Source: Meiothermus sp. Pnk-1 (GTDB taxonomy: Bacteria; Deinococcota; Deinococci; Deinococcales; Thermaceae). Taken from it: 64,000 nt of DNA. Below the pieces are notes generated by a model that saw only the letters and a program-made list of their open reading frames with translations, did not search any database and was not told where the DNA came from. Position numbers and translations under genes: made by a program. The stretch spans positions 46,846 to 110,845 of the forward strand of contig NZ_QKOB01000008.1 of NCBI RefSeq assembly GCF_003226535.1. Reading direction: 5' to 3'. This document shows positions 7,923 through 15,938 of the stretch, one piece after another (the stretch's first letter is position 1; each line of letters starts with the position of its first letter).

Positions 7923-9350
7923 TTAGGCCAGGGTGGGCAGCGGTTTTTCCGCCCGCCGCAGGGAGACGCTGAAGGTCGAGCCCTTGCCGAGTTCGCTCTC
8001 CACCCAGACCGCCCCCCCGTGGGCCTCTACGATGGCCTTCACGATGGAAAGCCCCAGCCCGCTGCCTCCACGTTCGCGGTCGCGGGCCTTGTCCACCCGG
8101 TAAAAGCGCTCGAAGAGGTGGGGGAGGTGCTCGGGGGGGATGCCCTCCCCGTTATCCTCGACGCGGATCACCACCCGTTCCCGCAGGTCGCGGGCCACCA
8201 GGCGGATCTCGCTGGCCTGGGCTTTCTGGGCGTTAGAGACCATGTTGGCGAAGACCTGGTGCAACCTTTCCACGTCTCCTAGCACCCACAGGTCCTCGGA
8301 GACCTCGAGCTGAATCCTCCCCCCCCGGGGGAAGCTCTGCCCGTACTCCTCAGCGATTTCGGCCAGTAGGGTGTGCAGGTGCACCGGGGAAAGCTCCACC
8401 CGCCAGGTCCCGCCCGTCTTGGAAAGCTCGAGCAGATCCCCCACCAGCTTTTTCATCCGCTCGCCCTCGCGCCTGACGATCTCCAGGCTCTCCCGCTGCT
8501 GCTCGGTAAGCGGGGTACGTCGCAGCAGGTAGCTCACGTGGCCCAGAATCGCCGTGACCGGGGTGCGCAGCTCGTGCGAAGCGTCGGCCAGGAAGCGGGT
8601 CTGGGTTTCCCAGGATTCCTCCAAGCGGGCCAACATCCCGTTCAAGGCCCGTACCAGGGCGGCCACTTCGTTGTTGCCCTCGAGCTCGGGCAGCTTGGTG
8701 GGGCGTTCGCTCATCTGTTCTGCTCGCCTAGCCACCCACTCGAGGGGCGCGAGGGTGCGGCTCATCAAGCGATAGGCCATCCACGCTCCCAGTACCAAAA
8801 CGATCAGCGCGGTGGCGGTATAGATGCGGGCCAGTTGGTCCAGGGTGAAGTCTATAGATTCGGTGGGGCGGCCCACCGTCGAGATGACGAAATCGCCCCC
8901 GCTTCCCTGGAGCAGCACCGCGTTGACCAGCAGGTTGATCCGCCCGCCCTGCTCGAGGGGCAGCGACAAGGTGGTCCAGGTCTCTCCTTTGGAGAGTAAC
9001 TCCTCATACGCCCGCTTGGGCAGCACCAAGCGCTGGTTGGGTTGCAACAAGGGGCCCTTGACCACCTCAACTGCCGAGAGCAGGTCGGGCAGGGTGGGTT
9101 TGCCGCTGCGGATGAAGCCGTAGTCAATCTGCGAGTAGACGTTAGCGGGCAGGGCCAATTTGAGAATATCCACCACCTGAACCTGCTCCCCGATGAGGCG
9201 GATGACCTGCTGGGTGGAAGCCTGGATCTCGCTGCGCAGGTTGCGGTAGAGGAAGCCTTGCAGCAGCCCGTACACCACCGCGCCGATCAGGGCCAGCGAG
9301 GCCATCAGCAAGGCCACGGTGAGCAGGGTGACACGGGTGCGCAGGGTCAT
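7923..9350 (-). CDS. Sensor histidine kinase
   Basis: 475 residues: membrane helix about 8-32, an extracytoplasmic sensor region to about 170, a second helix about 177-195, HAMP about 195-245, HisKA with DASHELRTPVT (phospho-acceptor His259), and a HATPase domain with N, G1 and G2 boxes (MVSNAQKAQ, VEDNGEGIP, GSGLGLSIV). It autophosphorylates and signals to the response regulator encoded just upstream on the same strand. The sensor domain gives no clue to the signal. The gene is convergent with, and almost touches, the DUF2089 gene. Confidence 0.92.
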   Translation of the reverse strand: MTLRTRVTLLTVALLMASLALIGAVVYGLLQGFLYRNLRSEIQASTQQVIRLIGEQVQVVDILKLALPANVYSQIDYGFIRSGKPTLPDLLSAVEVVKGPLLQPNQRLVLPKRAYEELLSKGETWTTLSLPLEQGGRINLLVNAVLLQGSGGDFVISTVGRPTESIDFTLDQLARIYTATALIVLVLGAWMAYRLMSRTLAPLEWVARRAEQMSERPTKLPELEGNNEVAALVRALNGMLARLEESWETQTRFLADASHELRTPVTAILGHVSYLLRRTPLTEQQRESLEIVRREGERMKKLVGDLLELSKTGGTWRVELSPVHLHTLLAEIAEEYGQSFPRGGRIQLEVSEDLWVLGDVERLHQVFANMVSNAQKAQASEIRLVARDLRERVVIRVEDNGEGIPPEHLPHLFERFYRVDKARDRERGGSGLGLSIVKAIVEAHGGAVWVESELGKGSTFSVSLRRAEKPLPTLA

Positions 9351-9384
9351 GGGGCAGCTAAACGCCTAACGCAGGCAAAGGGCC

Positions 9385-10068
9385 TTAGTCCTCTCGAAGA
9401 ACGTAGCCCACCCCGCGCACGGTATGGATCAGGCGGCGCTCGCCGACGCCCTCGAGCTTCTTGCGCAGGTAACCGATGTACACGTCCACCACGTTGCTGC
9501 CGCCTTGGTAACCGGGCCAGACCTTCTCCTCGATCTCGAAGCGGCTGAAAACTTTGCCCGGGCTTTTGGCGAGGAGTTCCAACAGCTCGAACTCCTTGTT
9601 GGAAAGCTCGATGCGGCGGCCTGCACGGTAGACCTCGCGGCCCTCGAGGTTGATGATGAGGTCGGCGACCCGGATCTCCCCGGTGATGGCCGGGGTCACC
9701 CGGCGCAGGTGGGCGCGGATACGGGCCAGGAGTTCCTCGATGGAGAAGGGCTTGACCAGGTAGTCGTCGGCTCCGGCGTCGAGGCCTTCCACCTTGTCTT
9801 CTACGCGGTCTTTGGCGGTAAGGATCAGGATCGGCACGTTAGAGGTCTTGCGGATACGCCGCGCCACTTCGATGCCGTCCATTACCGGCAACATTAGATC
9901 TAGGACCACCAGGTTGGGATTGGTCTCGCGAAATCGGGAAAGCCCGGTGATGCCGTCGTAGGCTACCTCGGTCCGGTAGCCCTCGGCTTGCAGCTCGAGT
10001 TCTATAAACCGAGCGATGTCTTTCTCGTCTTCGACGATGAGGATCAAGGGCTGTTCCATAGACTCCAT
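9385..10068 (-). CDS. OmpR/PhoB-family response regulator
   Basis: 227 residues. The receiver domain has the acidic pair in VEDEKD, phospho-acceptor Asp in VVLDLMLP, Lys in LVKPF, and a winged-helix DNA-binding domain ending in TVRGVGYVL. It pairs with the downstream histidine kinase (34-base gap). The start is set at 10068 (ATG, MESMEQP), because a -10-like TACCCT ends six bases before it; the ATG at 10059 is also possible. The longer frame up to 10140 has no support. A perfect palindrome lies just upstream and may be an autoregulatory site. Confidence 0.92.
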   Translation of the reverse strand: MESMEQPLILIVEDEKDIARFIELELQAEGYRTEVAYDGITGLSRFRETNPNLVVLDLMLPVMDGIEVARRIRKTSNVPILILTAKDRVEDKVEGLDAGADDYLVKPFSIEELLARIRAHLRRVTPAITGEIRVADLIINLEGREVYRAGRRIELSNKEFELLELLAKSPGKVFSRFEIEEKVWPGYQGGSNVVDVYIGYLRKKLEGVGERRLIHTVRGVGYVLRED

Positions 10069-10087
10069 GCTAGCAGGGTAGGCGACA

Positions 10088-10099
10088 TTCTCATGAGAA
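10088..10099. promoter_or_regulatory. Palindrome TTCTCATGAGAA in the response-regulator promoter
   Basis: A perfect 12-bp inverted repeat sits between the putative -10 (10075-10080) and the poor -35 region. Related half sites (ATTCTAATCTCATATTCTC) occur at about 10143-10162. It is a candidate binding site for the response regulator or another dimer. Confidence 0.45.
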
Positions 10100-10263
10100 G
10101 TGGCCCAGAGGGTTAAGGAACCCCTCAATTTATGGGCCAAACCATTCTAATCTCATATTCTCCGGTAGAAATCCAAGGCCGAGCTTGCCCGCGCCGGGGC
10201 TGATGAATCAAAAAACCCTTGTAATGCAAAAGTTAGATTTTACTGAATATAATCCAATGAAGA

Positions 10264-10890
10264 TTATTTGCAATACAACGCCAGCACCGCCAGGTACATG
10301 AAGATGCTCCCGGCCAGCACGAAGAGGTGCCATAGGCCATGGAAGCCGACTGCTTGAGGCCAAGGATCAGGCCACTTGGTGGCGTAATTGATCGCACCCA
10401 AGGTATACGCCAGACCTCCAGCGATCAGCCAGACCAGGGCCCAGAGGTTGAGGTCGAGCCTGGGCCAGAAAAACACCACCAACCAACCCAGACCTACGTA
10501 ACTCAGCGTGTAGAGCCAGCGTGGAGCTTTGAGCACGAGCACCCGGAAGAGCACCCCGAATATCGCCAGCCCCCATACGATGCCCAGAGCCCAGGGCCTC
10601 CAGGAAGGCTCGAGCCCCTGCAGCACCACCGGGGTGTAGGTTCCTGCGATGAACAAGAATATAGCCGCGTGATCCAGGCGGCGCAGGCCCTGTAAGGCTT
10701 TCTCCGAGACCTTAAGGGCATGGTACAGAGAGGAGGAAGCGTACATCACGGTCATGGAGACCCCGAACACCAAGGCCCCCACCCACTTGGCGGTATCTCC
10801 CTGCGAGAGCAAAAGCAAGACGATGGTACCTATCAGGGCCAACACCGCACCGGTGAGGTGAGAGTAGGTATTGAAGGGTTCCCGAACCAT
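10264..10890 (-). CDS. Hemolysin III / PAQR-family membrane protein
   Basis: 208 residues with seven predicted membrane helices. The family metal-site residues are present: SSLYHAL after helix 2, LDHAAIF in helix 3 and GFHGLWHLFV near the last helix, consistent with the Ser-His-Asp-His-His set. Family members are YqfA/HlyIII-like; the bacterial role is poorly known, and the hemolysin name does not establish toxicity. The ATG at 10890 is preferred over the TTG at 10896, because a TATAAG -10 box stands eight bases before it. Confidence 0.88.
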   Translation of the reverse strand: MVREPFNTYSHLTGAVLALIGTIVLLLLSQGDTAKWVGALVFGVSMTVMYASSSLYHALKVSEKALQGLRRLDHAAIFLFIAGTYTPVVLQGLEPSWRPWALGIVWGLAIFGVLFRVLVLKAPRWLYTLSYVGLGWLVVFFWPRLDLNLWALVWLIAGGLAYTLGAINYATKWPDPWPQAVGFHGLWHLFVLAGSIFMYLAVLALYCK

Positions 10891-10898
10891 TTGCAAAT

Positions 10899-10904
10899 CT
10901 TATA
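10899..10904 (-). promoter_or_regulatory. -10 element of the hemolysin III family gene
   Basis: TATAAG on the minus strand ends eight bases before the ATG at 10890, predicting a leaderless or nearly leaderless transcript. No good -35 was found. Confidence 0.5.
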
Positions 10905-10948
10905 GCAAGCTTTGTTAAACTGAATGTGAAAAACGGCAAAGCTGTATT

Positions 10949-11197
10949 TCAGCGCAGGAGCCGCACGGCCTCGAGGACCGTCTTGGGGTCTTGCTGCCCG
11001 CGCGAGCGGCACTCTTCCAGGAAGTTTTCCAGCACCAGATCGCCGATCCCGTCCAGTGCGCCGCGAATTCCTGCCAGCAAGGTGAGGATCTCGGTGCAGG
11101 GGCGATCCTCCTCGACCATCTTGCTAAGCCCCCGTACTTGACCCTCCAGACGGCGCAAGCGGTTCAAAATCTTCTGTTTGTCCGCAGTTGGGGTCAT
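10949..11197 (-). CDS. cstR: CsoR/RcnR-family repressor, CstR (persulfide-sensor) type
   Basis: 82 residues, all helical. It has two conserved cysteines, Cys34 (DRPC) and Cys63 (LENFLEEC). The copper-sensing His of CsoR is absent from the second helix: the region reads ENFLEEC, as in Staphylococcus CstR (ENLIEC). CstR proteins sense per- and polysulfides by Cys-Cys linkage. It is last in the minus-strand operon PDO-rhodanese-TlpA-like, overlapping the previous stop by ATGA. It should repress both this and the divergent cstB operon at the palindrome near 13108. The gene context supports persulfide sensing over metal sensing. Confidence 0.8.
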   Translation of the reverse strand: MTPTADKQKILNRLRRLEGQVRGLSKMVEEDRPCTEILTLLAGIRGALDGIGDLVLENFLEECRSRGQQDPKTVLEAVRLLR

Positions 11198-12009
11198 GGT
11201 GGGGGTACCTCCGCTAGAAGCTCGACCAACTGGACTCGATTCAAGCCGCCCAGGTGGCGGGTTTTCACGCTCCCATCGGCCCCAATGAGCAAGGTCGTGG
11301 GCAGGCCCGAGACCTCGAGCCTTCTTTGCACCTCCCCGGCGTCCAGGTAGGCGGTGCCGATGCCGACCCCGTCGAGGTATGCGCGCACGGTGGGAGCGTC
11401 TTCGCCGGAGTTGAGGAATACGATGGGGTAGCCCTGCTTGGCGTACTCCGCCAATAGCGGCATCTCTGCACGGCACGGTGGGCACCAGCTAGCCCAGACG
11501 TTGATCAATAGCGGCTTAGGCAGATCCTTCCAAGCTACCAGCTGTACGCTACCGTCGGGGGCTAGGCGTTCCAGCTTGAAGTCTGGGGGTAGAGCCTGGG
11601 CCGCTCGGCCGGGTACGGGCTTGAGCAGCTGAGGGATCAAGGCGATGCCCACCGCCAGGGCCCCGGCGGGTAGAAGCCGGGGGGATTCTCCCCGCAAACG
11701 CCACCAGGCGACTAGACCTGCCCCAAGAAGCCCCCACCCCCAGGCGAAGCCCCCGCTGCGCATGTCTACTAAGGTGACCAACGCCGGGAAGAGGCCACCG
11801 TGCAAAAAGGCCTGAGGATGCTCGAGGGCGTACCCTAGCCGGGCTGCCAGTACCCCAGCTAACGCCGTTTGCCAGGCGGCGGCCTCCAGCCTGGGCTGCC
11901 GTAGCCGACCCGCCAGGATCAGGAAGACCAGCAAGCCCAAGATCAGCGAGAAGCGGCTCCACTCGATGACCAGTGGCCCTAGCCGTAGCGCGTCAGGGGT
12001 AAGGTTCAT
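11194..12009 (-). CDS. Membrane-anchored TlpA-like thiol-disulfide oxidoreductase
   Basis: 271 residues. The first ~130 hold several hydrophobic helices, faintly like the N-terminus of prolipoprotein diacylglyceryl transferase (LGPLVIEWSRFSLILGLL). A thioredoxin fold follows with active site WASWCPPC and cis-Pro in SGLPTT. The redox domain should face outside the membrane. In this operon it may reduce thiosulfate-, sulfide- or rhodanese-bound sulfur intermediates. Start and stop overlap both neighbours (ATGA), so translation is coupled. Confidence 0.8.
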   Translation of the reverse strand: MNLTPDALRLGPLVIEWSRFSLILGLLVFLILAGRLRQPRLEAAAWQTALAGVLAARLGYALEHPQAFLHGGLFPALVTLVDMRSGGFAWGWGLLGAGLVAWWRLRGESPRLLPAGALAVGIALIPQLLKPVPGRAAQALPPDFKLERLAPDGSVQLVAWKDLPKPLLINVWASWCPPCRAEMPLLAEYAKQGYPIVFLNSGEDAPTVRAYLDGVGIGTAYLDAGEVQRRLEVSGLPTTLLIGADGSVKTRHLGGLNRVQLVELLAEVPPP

Positions 12010-12377
12010 CGCCTAACCGGATACCCGGCCGCCTGCCAAGCCAGCAGGCCACCCTGGACGTTGTGAATATTGCTAAAGCCCTTGCTTACCAAAATCTGAC
12101 TGGCTTGGGCGGAGCGGTTCCCGCTGCGACAGATCACGTAGACCGGGAGGTTTCTGGGGATTTCGGCAGCGCGCTGGGCAAGCTGTCCCAAGGGGATCAG
12201 CTTGGCTCCTGCGACGTGCCCGGCGGCGAACTCGTAAGGCTCCCGCACATCCAGGATGAATTTGGGAGAGCGGGCCTGGTAGAGTTGCTGTACGCTCACG
12301 TTTTGATAGCCAGCCTGGGCCATCGCGCCCACCAGCCCCAGCAGGACCAAGACGAGCGGAGAAAGCTTCAGCTTCAC
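12006..12377 (-). CDS. Exported single-domain rhodanese
   Basis: 123 residues with a signal peptide (LKLSPLVLVLLGLVGAMAQA) and one rhodanese domain with active-site loop CRSGNRS. It should transfer sulfane sulfur outside the cytoplasmic membrane. Its stop and start overlap the flanking genes of the minus-strand sulfur operon. It is the only one of the rhodaneses here with an export signal. Confidence 0.87.
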   Translation of the reverse strand: MKLKLSPLVLVLLGLVGAMAQAGYQNVSVQQLYQARSPKFILDVREPYEFAAGHVAGAKLIPLGQLAQRAAEIPRNLPVYVICRSGNRSAQASQILVSKGFSNIHNVQGGLLAWQAAGYPVRR

Positions 12378-13057
12378 GCTCCGACCCCTACTCCGGCAGC
12401 CTTGAGGGCGCCCTCCAGGAACACCCGCTCGGGCTGAGCCCCCAGCACCCGCTCCGTCCCCTGCCCGAGGATGACGGTGTCGGGCACCCCGGAGATACGG
12501 TACTGCTGCGAAAGCCGCGGGAACTCGTTGGCCTCGATGCCTTCGGCCACTACGTGGGGGTTGTGGAAGGCGAAGCGGAAAGCGGTGAGCACGGCGCGGG
12601 GGCAGTAGGGGCAGGTGGGGGTGACGAAGCTTTGCATCCGCACCGGCTGGGTAATCTTTTGCAGCTCGCCCTGGCTCTTCTCGCCCAGGCCGCTCTGCCC
12701 AGTACCCAGCATGAGCAAGGTCTCGATCAGGGTGCTGAACTCGTACCCGGCAGGTAAGCCGATAAAGCGGATATTGCTGCGGCTCGAGCCCGCCTCCCGC
12801 AGCAGGATGGTGGGGGCCAGCTTCAGGCCCAGGGCCTGGGCTTCGGGGTCGGAGAGGGGCTTCTCCACCACCGCGAGGTGCTCGTTGAGGGCCGCCACTT
12901 CCTTTAAAAGACCCAGGGTCTCCTCTTGCATTCCCGGTTCGTCTTGGCCCGGCAGGATAAGGCCGCTCCCTTTGAAAACCACTAGCTCTACTGGATTTTG
13001 GATGGGGGCTAAGGCCTGGCGCACTTGGGCTTGGGTTTTCTCGTCTAAGAAGTTCAT
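12374..13057 (-). CDS. Protein disulfide oxidoreductase (PDO, tandem thioredoxin fold)
   Basis: 227 residues with two thioredoxin folds. Only the C-terminal one carries the CxxC site (TPTCPYCPRAV); cis-Pro is in SGVPDT. This matches the PDO/glutaredoxin-like family of hyperthermophiles, which keeps cytosolic disulfides and, with rhodaneses, low-molecular persulfides in balance. The ATG at 13057 has a good site (CCAAGGAGCTTAC); the upstream extension to 13147 crosses the promoter and was rejected. It is the first gene of the minus operon opposite cstB. Confidence 0.85.
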   Translation of the reverse strand: MNFLDEKTQAQVRQALAPIQNPVELVVFKGSGLILPGQDEPGMQEETLGLLKEVAALNEHLAVVEKPLSDPEAQALGLKLAPTILLREAGSSRSNIRFIGLPAGYEFSTLIETLLMLGTGQSGLGEKSQGELQKITQPVRMQSFVTPTCPYCPRAVLTAFRFAFHNPHVVAEGIEANEFPRLSQQYRISGVPDTVILGQGTERVLGAQPERVFLEGALKAAGVGVGA

Positions 13058-13077
13058 GTAAGCTCCTTGGGTTTCCT

Positions 13078-13089
13078 GGGTATATACCC
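13078..13089. promoter_or_regulatory. Second palindrome GGGTATATACCC between the sulfur operons
   Basis: A perfect 12-bp inverted repeat made of the same TACCC/GGGTA half sites as the main operator. It lies in the leader of the minus-strand operon and is a candidate auxiliary CstR site. Confidence 0.5.
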
Positions 13090-13100
13090 CCCAGGGATAT

Positions 13101-13128
13101 TTGACAGTATACCCCCTATGGGTATAAC
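13101..13128 (+). promoter_or_regulatory. Promoter of the cstB operon
   Basis: TTGACA (13101-13106), a 16-base spacer and TATAAC (13123-13128) stand eight bases before the ATG at 13137, so the transcript is essentially leaderless. The spacer is almost wholly the operator palindrome. Confidence 0.75.
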
Positions 13129-13134
13129 ATGCAA
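13106..13134 (-). promoter_or_regulatory. Opposed promoter of the PDO-rhodanese-tlpA-cstR operon
   Basis: Reading on the minus strand: TTGCAT (13129-13134), a 17-base spacer and TATACT (13106-13111). It overlaps the cstB promoter face to face, so one bound repressor would block both. Confidence 0.7.
13108..13126. promoter_or_regulatory. CstR operator, TATACCC-N5-GGGTATA
   Basis: A perfect 7-5-7 inverted repeat of the CsoR-family type (C-run/G-run flanked by TATA) lies within the spacers of both divergent promoters. The local cstR gene makes CstR the obvious ligand. Confidence 0.7.
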
Positions 13135-13136
13135 CC

Positions 13137-14579
13137 ATGTTGTTCAAACAGATCTACGAGGAAGGATTGGCCCAGGCCAGCTACCTGATCGGCTGCCAGG
13201 CCAGTGGCGAGGCGGTGGTGGTAGACCCAAGGCGGGATGTCCAGGTTTATCTCGAGGAGGCCCAGAAAAACGGCCTGAAGATCGTGGCCATCACCGAGAC
13301 CCACATCCATGCCGACTACCTCTCGGGAGCCCGTGAGCTGGCCAAAGCCACCGGCGCTAGGCTGTATCTCTCCGACGAGGGCGACGAGAACTGGAAGTAC
13401 AGGGGCCTGGAGGGCTTCGACCACCAACCCCTCAAGGACGGTGACCAGATTCGGGTGGGCAACGTCACCCTCACCGCCGTCCACACCCCGGGCCATACCC
13501 CCGAGCACCTGGGCTTTTTGGTGCAGGACGGGGCTGCGGCCAGCGAGCCCGGCTTCTTGCTGAGTGGCGACTTCGTGTTCGTGGGGGATATCGGCCGCCC
13601 CGACCTGCTGGAAGAGGCCGCCGGCATTCTGGGCACCGCCGAGCCGGGGGCCAGGCGGATGTTCAAGAGCCTGAAGGAGAAGTTCCTCACCCTGCCCGAC
13701 TACGTGCAGGTCTGGCCCGGCCACGGCGCGGGCTCGGCCTGCGGCAAGGCCTTGGGTGCGGTGCCCTCCAGCACCGTCGGTTACGAGCGGCGCTTCGCTT
13801 GGTGGGCCGACTATCTGGCCAGGGACGACGAGGCGGGTTTTGTGAAGGCCCTCCTCTCTGGCCAGCCCGAGGCCCCCAGCTACTTTGCCGAGATGAAGCG
13901 CCTCAACCGCGACGGGATGCCGATTCTGGGCGGGTTGCCCAAACCCCAGCCGCTCACCCCGGAAGCCTTCCAGAAGAGGCTGGCCGAAGGGGCGCTGCTG
14001 GTGGATACCCGCGACAAGCTGGCCTTCGCCGGGGGGCACCTCAAGGGGGCCATCAACATTCCCGCGGGCAATAACTTCTCCACCTGGGCGGGCTGGCTCT
14101 TGCCCTACGAGCGCGACCTCGTGCTCTTGGCCAGCCCCGAGCGGGTGGAGGAGTTGGTGAAGCAGCTCATCCGCATCGGGCTCGACCGGGTGGTGGGGTT
14201 CATTCCGGGCCTCGAGGGTTACGCCCAGGGCGAGCTCGAGACCGTTCCCCAGCTCACCGCCGCCGAAGCCAAAGCCCTGTGGGAAAAGGGCGAGGCCGTC
14301 ATCCTAGATGTGCGCGGGGCCGATGAATACATAGCCGGACACATCCCCGGCGCACAAAACCTCCACGCCGGGCGGGTGATGAGGAGGCTGAGCCAGATCC
14401 CCAAGGACAGACCGGTGGTGGTGCATTGCCTGGGTGGGGATCGCTCCTCCACCGCCATCAGCGCCCTGCTGGCCGCCGGCTTCACCAACGTCATCAACCT
14501 CACCGGGGGGATCAGGGCCTGGCGGGAGCACGGCTTCCCCACCGAGAAGGGGGAGGCGCGCCAGGCGGTGGGGGCCTGA
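13137..14579 (+). CDS. cstB: Persulfide dioxygenase-rhodanese fusion (CstB type)
   Basis: 480 residues. A metallo-beta-lactamase domain (1-~250) has the ETHE1-like iron site THIHADYLSG (His56, His58, Asp60) and later His in HTPGHTPEH and WPGHG. A first rhodanese domain (~265-365) lacks the active Cys (LLASPERV), and a second (~375-470) has it (HCLGGDRSS). This is the domain order of Staphylococcus CstB, which oxidises persulfide and forms thiosulfate. It should act in the cytosol on glutathione-like or other thiol persulfides. It begins the plus-strand operon under the CstR operator. Confidence 0.9.
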   Translation: MLFKQIYEEGLAQASYLIGCQASGEAVVVDPRRDVQVYLEEAQKNGLKIVAITETHIHADYLSGARELAKATGARLYLSDEGDENWKYRGLEGFDHQPLKDGDQIRVGNVTLTAVHTPGHTPEHLGFLVQDGAAASEPGFLLSGDFVFVGDIGRPDLLEEAAGILGTAEPGARRMFKSLKEKFLTLPDYVQVWPGHGAGSACGKALGAVPSSTVGYERRFAWWADYLARDDEAGFVKALLSGQPEAPSYFAEMKRLNRDGMPILGGLPKPQPLTPEAFQKRLAEGALLVDTRDKLAFAGGHLKGAINIPAGNNFSTWAGWLLPYERDLVLLASPERVEELVKQLIRIGLDRVVGFIPGLEGYAQGELETVPQLTAAEAKALWEKGEAVILDVRGADEYIAGHIPGAQNLHAGRVMRRLSQIPKDRPVVVHCLGGDRSSTAISALLAAGFTNVINLTGGIRAWREHGFPTEKGEARQAVGA

Positions 14580-14609
14580 CCGACTCGGAGCCTCCCAAAA
14601 GGACGTACC

Positions 14610-14924
14610 ATGACCCGAAACCTCGACCCCAAGACGGCTTACCGCACCCTAGAGCGCTACCAGGTGGTGGATGTGCGTGAGCCCTACGAGTGGGCCGAGG
14701 GGGTTTTGCCGGGAGCGCTGCGGCTACCTCTCGGCACCCTCGGGACCCTAGCCCCGCTCCACCTCGAGCGCGAACGTCCGGTGCTGCTCTACTGCCGCAG
14801 CGGAAACCGCTCGCAGGAAGCCCTCAAAACCCTACAGAAGCTGGGCTACAAGAAGGTCTGGCAGCTCGAGGGCGGCCTCAAGGCCTGGCGCGAGGCGGGA
14901 ATCCCCTGCGCCAGCCCGATCTAG
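14610..14924 (+). CDS. Single-domain rhodanese
   Basis: 104 residues: one complete rhodanese domain with loop YCRSGNRSQ and no signal peptide. It should be a cytosolic sulfurtransferase. It lies 30 bases after cstB and 13 bases before the tandem rhodanese, in the same operon. It may hand sulfane sulfur to or from CstB. Confidence 0.88.
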   Translation: MTRNLDPKTAYRTLERYQVVDVREPYEWAEGVLPGALRLPLGTLGTLAPLHLERERPVLLYCRSGNRSQEALKTLQKLGYKKVWQLEGGLKAWREAGIPCASPI

Positions 14925-14937
14925 ACGAAGGAGAACC

Positions 14938-15600
14938 ATGTTGACCGTGCCCTACAAAGACATCACCCCCCAACAGGCGCAGAAGCTGCTCGAGGACAAG
15001 GTCCTCTTCGTGGACGTGCGCGAGGCCGAGGAGTTTGCCGACTCCCGCATCCCCGGCGCCAAGCTGGTGCCGCTGTCGGAGTTCGCCGGGCGGGCCGCCG
15101 AGCTGAGCAAGGACCAGCCGGTGGTGCTCTACTGCCGCAGCGGGGGCCGAAGCGCGCAGGCGGCGGCCTGGCTGGCGGCCAAGGGCTACACCAAGGTGCT
15201 CAACCTCGAGGGGGGCATCCTGGCCTGGTACCGCGCCGGGCTGCCTTTGGACAGCGCCCCGGTGGAGGTAACCTACCGCGAGACCGCCTTCGCCGAGCTC
15301 ACCCCGCACGAGGCCAAGGCTTGGGTGGACGCGGGGGCCTACGTGGTGGACGTGCGCGAGCCCTACGAGTATGCCATGGGGCACCTGCCGGGAGCGGTGA
15401 ACATCCCCCTGGGCCGCTTTGTGTCCGAGGTCAGCAGGCTACCCAAAGACCGCAAACTGCTCCTGGTCTGCGCCTCGGGCAACCGCTCCTCCCAGGCCGC
15501 GGCCTACCTGGCGGGCCAGGGGTTCGACAAGGAGCTCGTGGGCAACCTCGAGGGCGGCACCTACGGCTGGATGAGCGCGGGCTTCGAGGTGGAGCGTTGA
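14938..15600 (+). CDS. Tandem-domain rhodanese
   Basis: 220 residues with two rhodanese domains, both with an active-site cysteine (YCRSGGRS and VCASGNRS). Most tandem thiosulfate sulfurtransferases keep only the C-terminal cysteine, so two intact sites are notable. The second domain is closer to the single-domain neighbours than to the first domain of classic thiosulfate sulfurtransferases. A ribosome site (GAAGGAGAACC) precedes the ATG. Cytosolic; part of the cstB operon. Confidence 0.88.
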   Translation: MLTVPYKDITPQQAQKLLEDKVLFVDVREAEEFADSRIPGAKLVPLSEFAGRAAELSKDQPVVLYCRSGGRSAQAAAWLAAKGYTKVLNLEGGILAWYRAGLPLDSAPVEVTYRETAFAELTPHEAKAWVDAGAYVVDVREPYEYAMGHLPGAVNIPLGRFVSEVSRLPKDRKLLLVCASGNRSSQAAAYLAGQGFDKELVGNLEGGTYGWMSAGFEVER

Positions 15601-15938
15601 TTGGCTGGCTGAGAAATCTGTTCGGCGCAGGGGCTTCGGTGGGCCGCCTGAGCCCGCTCGAGGCCCACGAGAAAGCCAAAGCCGGAGCCATCATCCTGGA
15701 CGTACGCACCCCATACGAGCGCCAGGAGGCTAAAATCCCTGGCTCCCAAGCCCTCCCGTTGGACAGGCTAGCCCAGGAGTGGGAAAAGCTCCCAAAGGAC
15801 AAGGAGATCATCTGCCAGTGCAGAAGTGGGGCCCGGAGCGCCCAGGCGGCTCGCTTCCTGGCTGAGAAGGGCTTCAAGGTCTACAACCTGGCGGGCGGTA
15901 TAGAAGCCTGGAAACGGCACAAACTTCCGGTGAAGTGA
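15597..15938 (+). CDS. Single-domain rhodanese, TTG start
   Basis: 113 residues with rhodanese loop QCRSGARS. The only start compatible with the N-terminus (IGWLRNLFG...) is a TTG at 15597 overlapping the stop of the upstream tandem rhodanese. The short hydrophobic-aromatic N-terminus may bind the membrane. Its stop overlaps the TauE start, so both joints suggest coupled translation. The start codon choice is the uncertain part. Confidence 0.8.
   Translation: MIGWLRNLFGAGASVGRLSPLEAHEKAKAGAIILDVRTPYERQEAKIPGSQALPLDRLAQEWEKLPKDKEIICQCRSGARSAQAARFLAEKGFKVYNLAGGIEAWKRHKLPVK

Noticed and set aside
10248..10253. Perfect TATAAT followed by an ATG at 10257
   Set aside because: It leads only to a 14-codon frame antisense to the end of the hemolysin III family gene, and no -35 is properly spaced.
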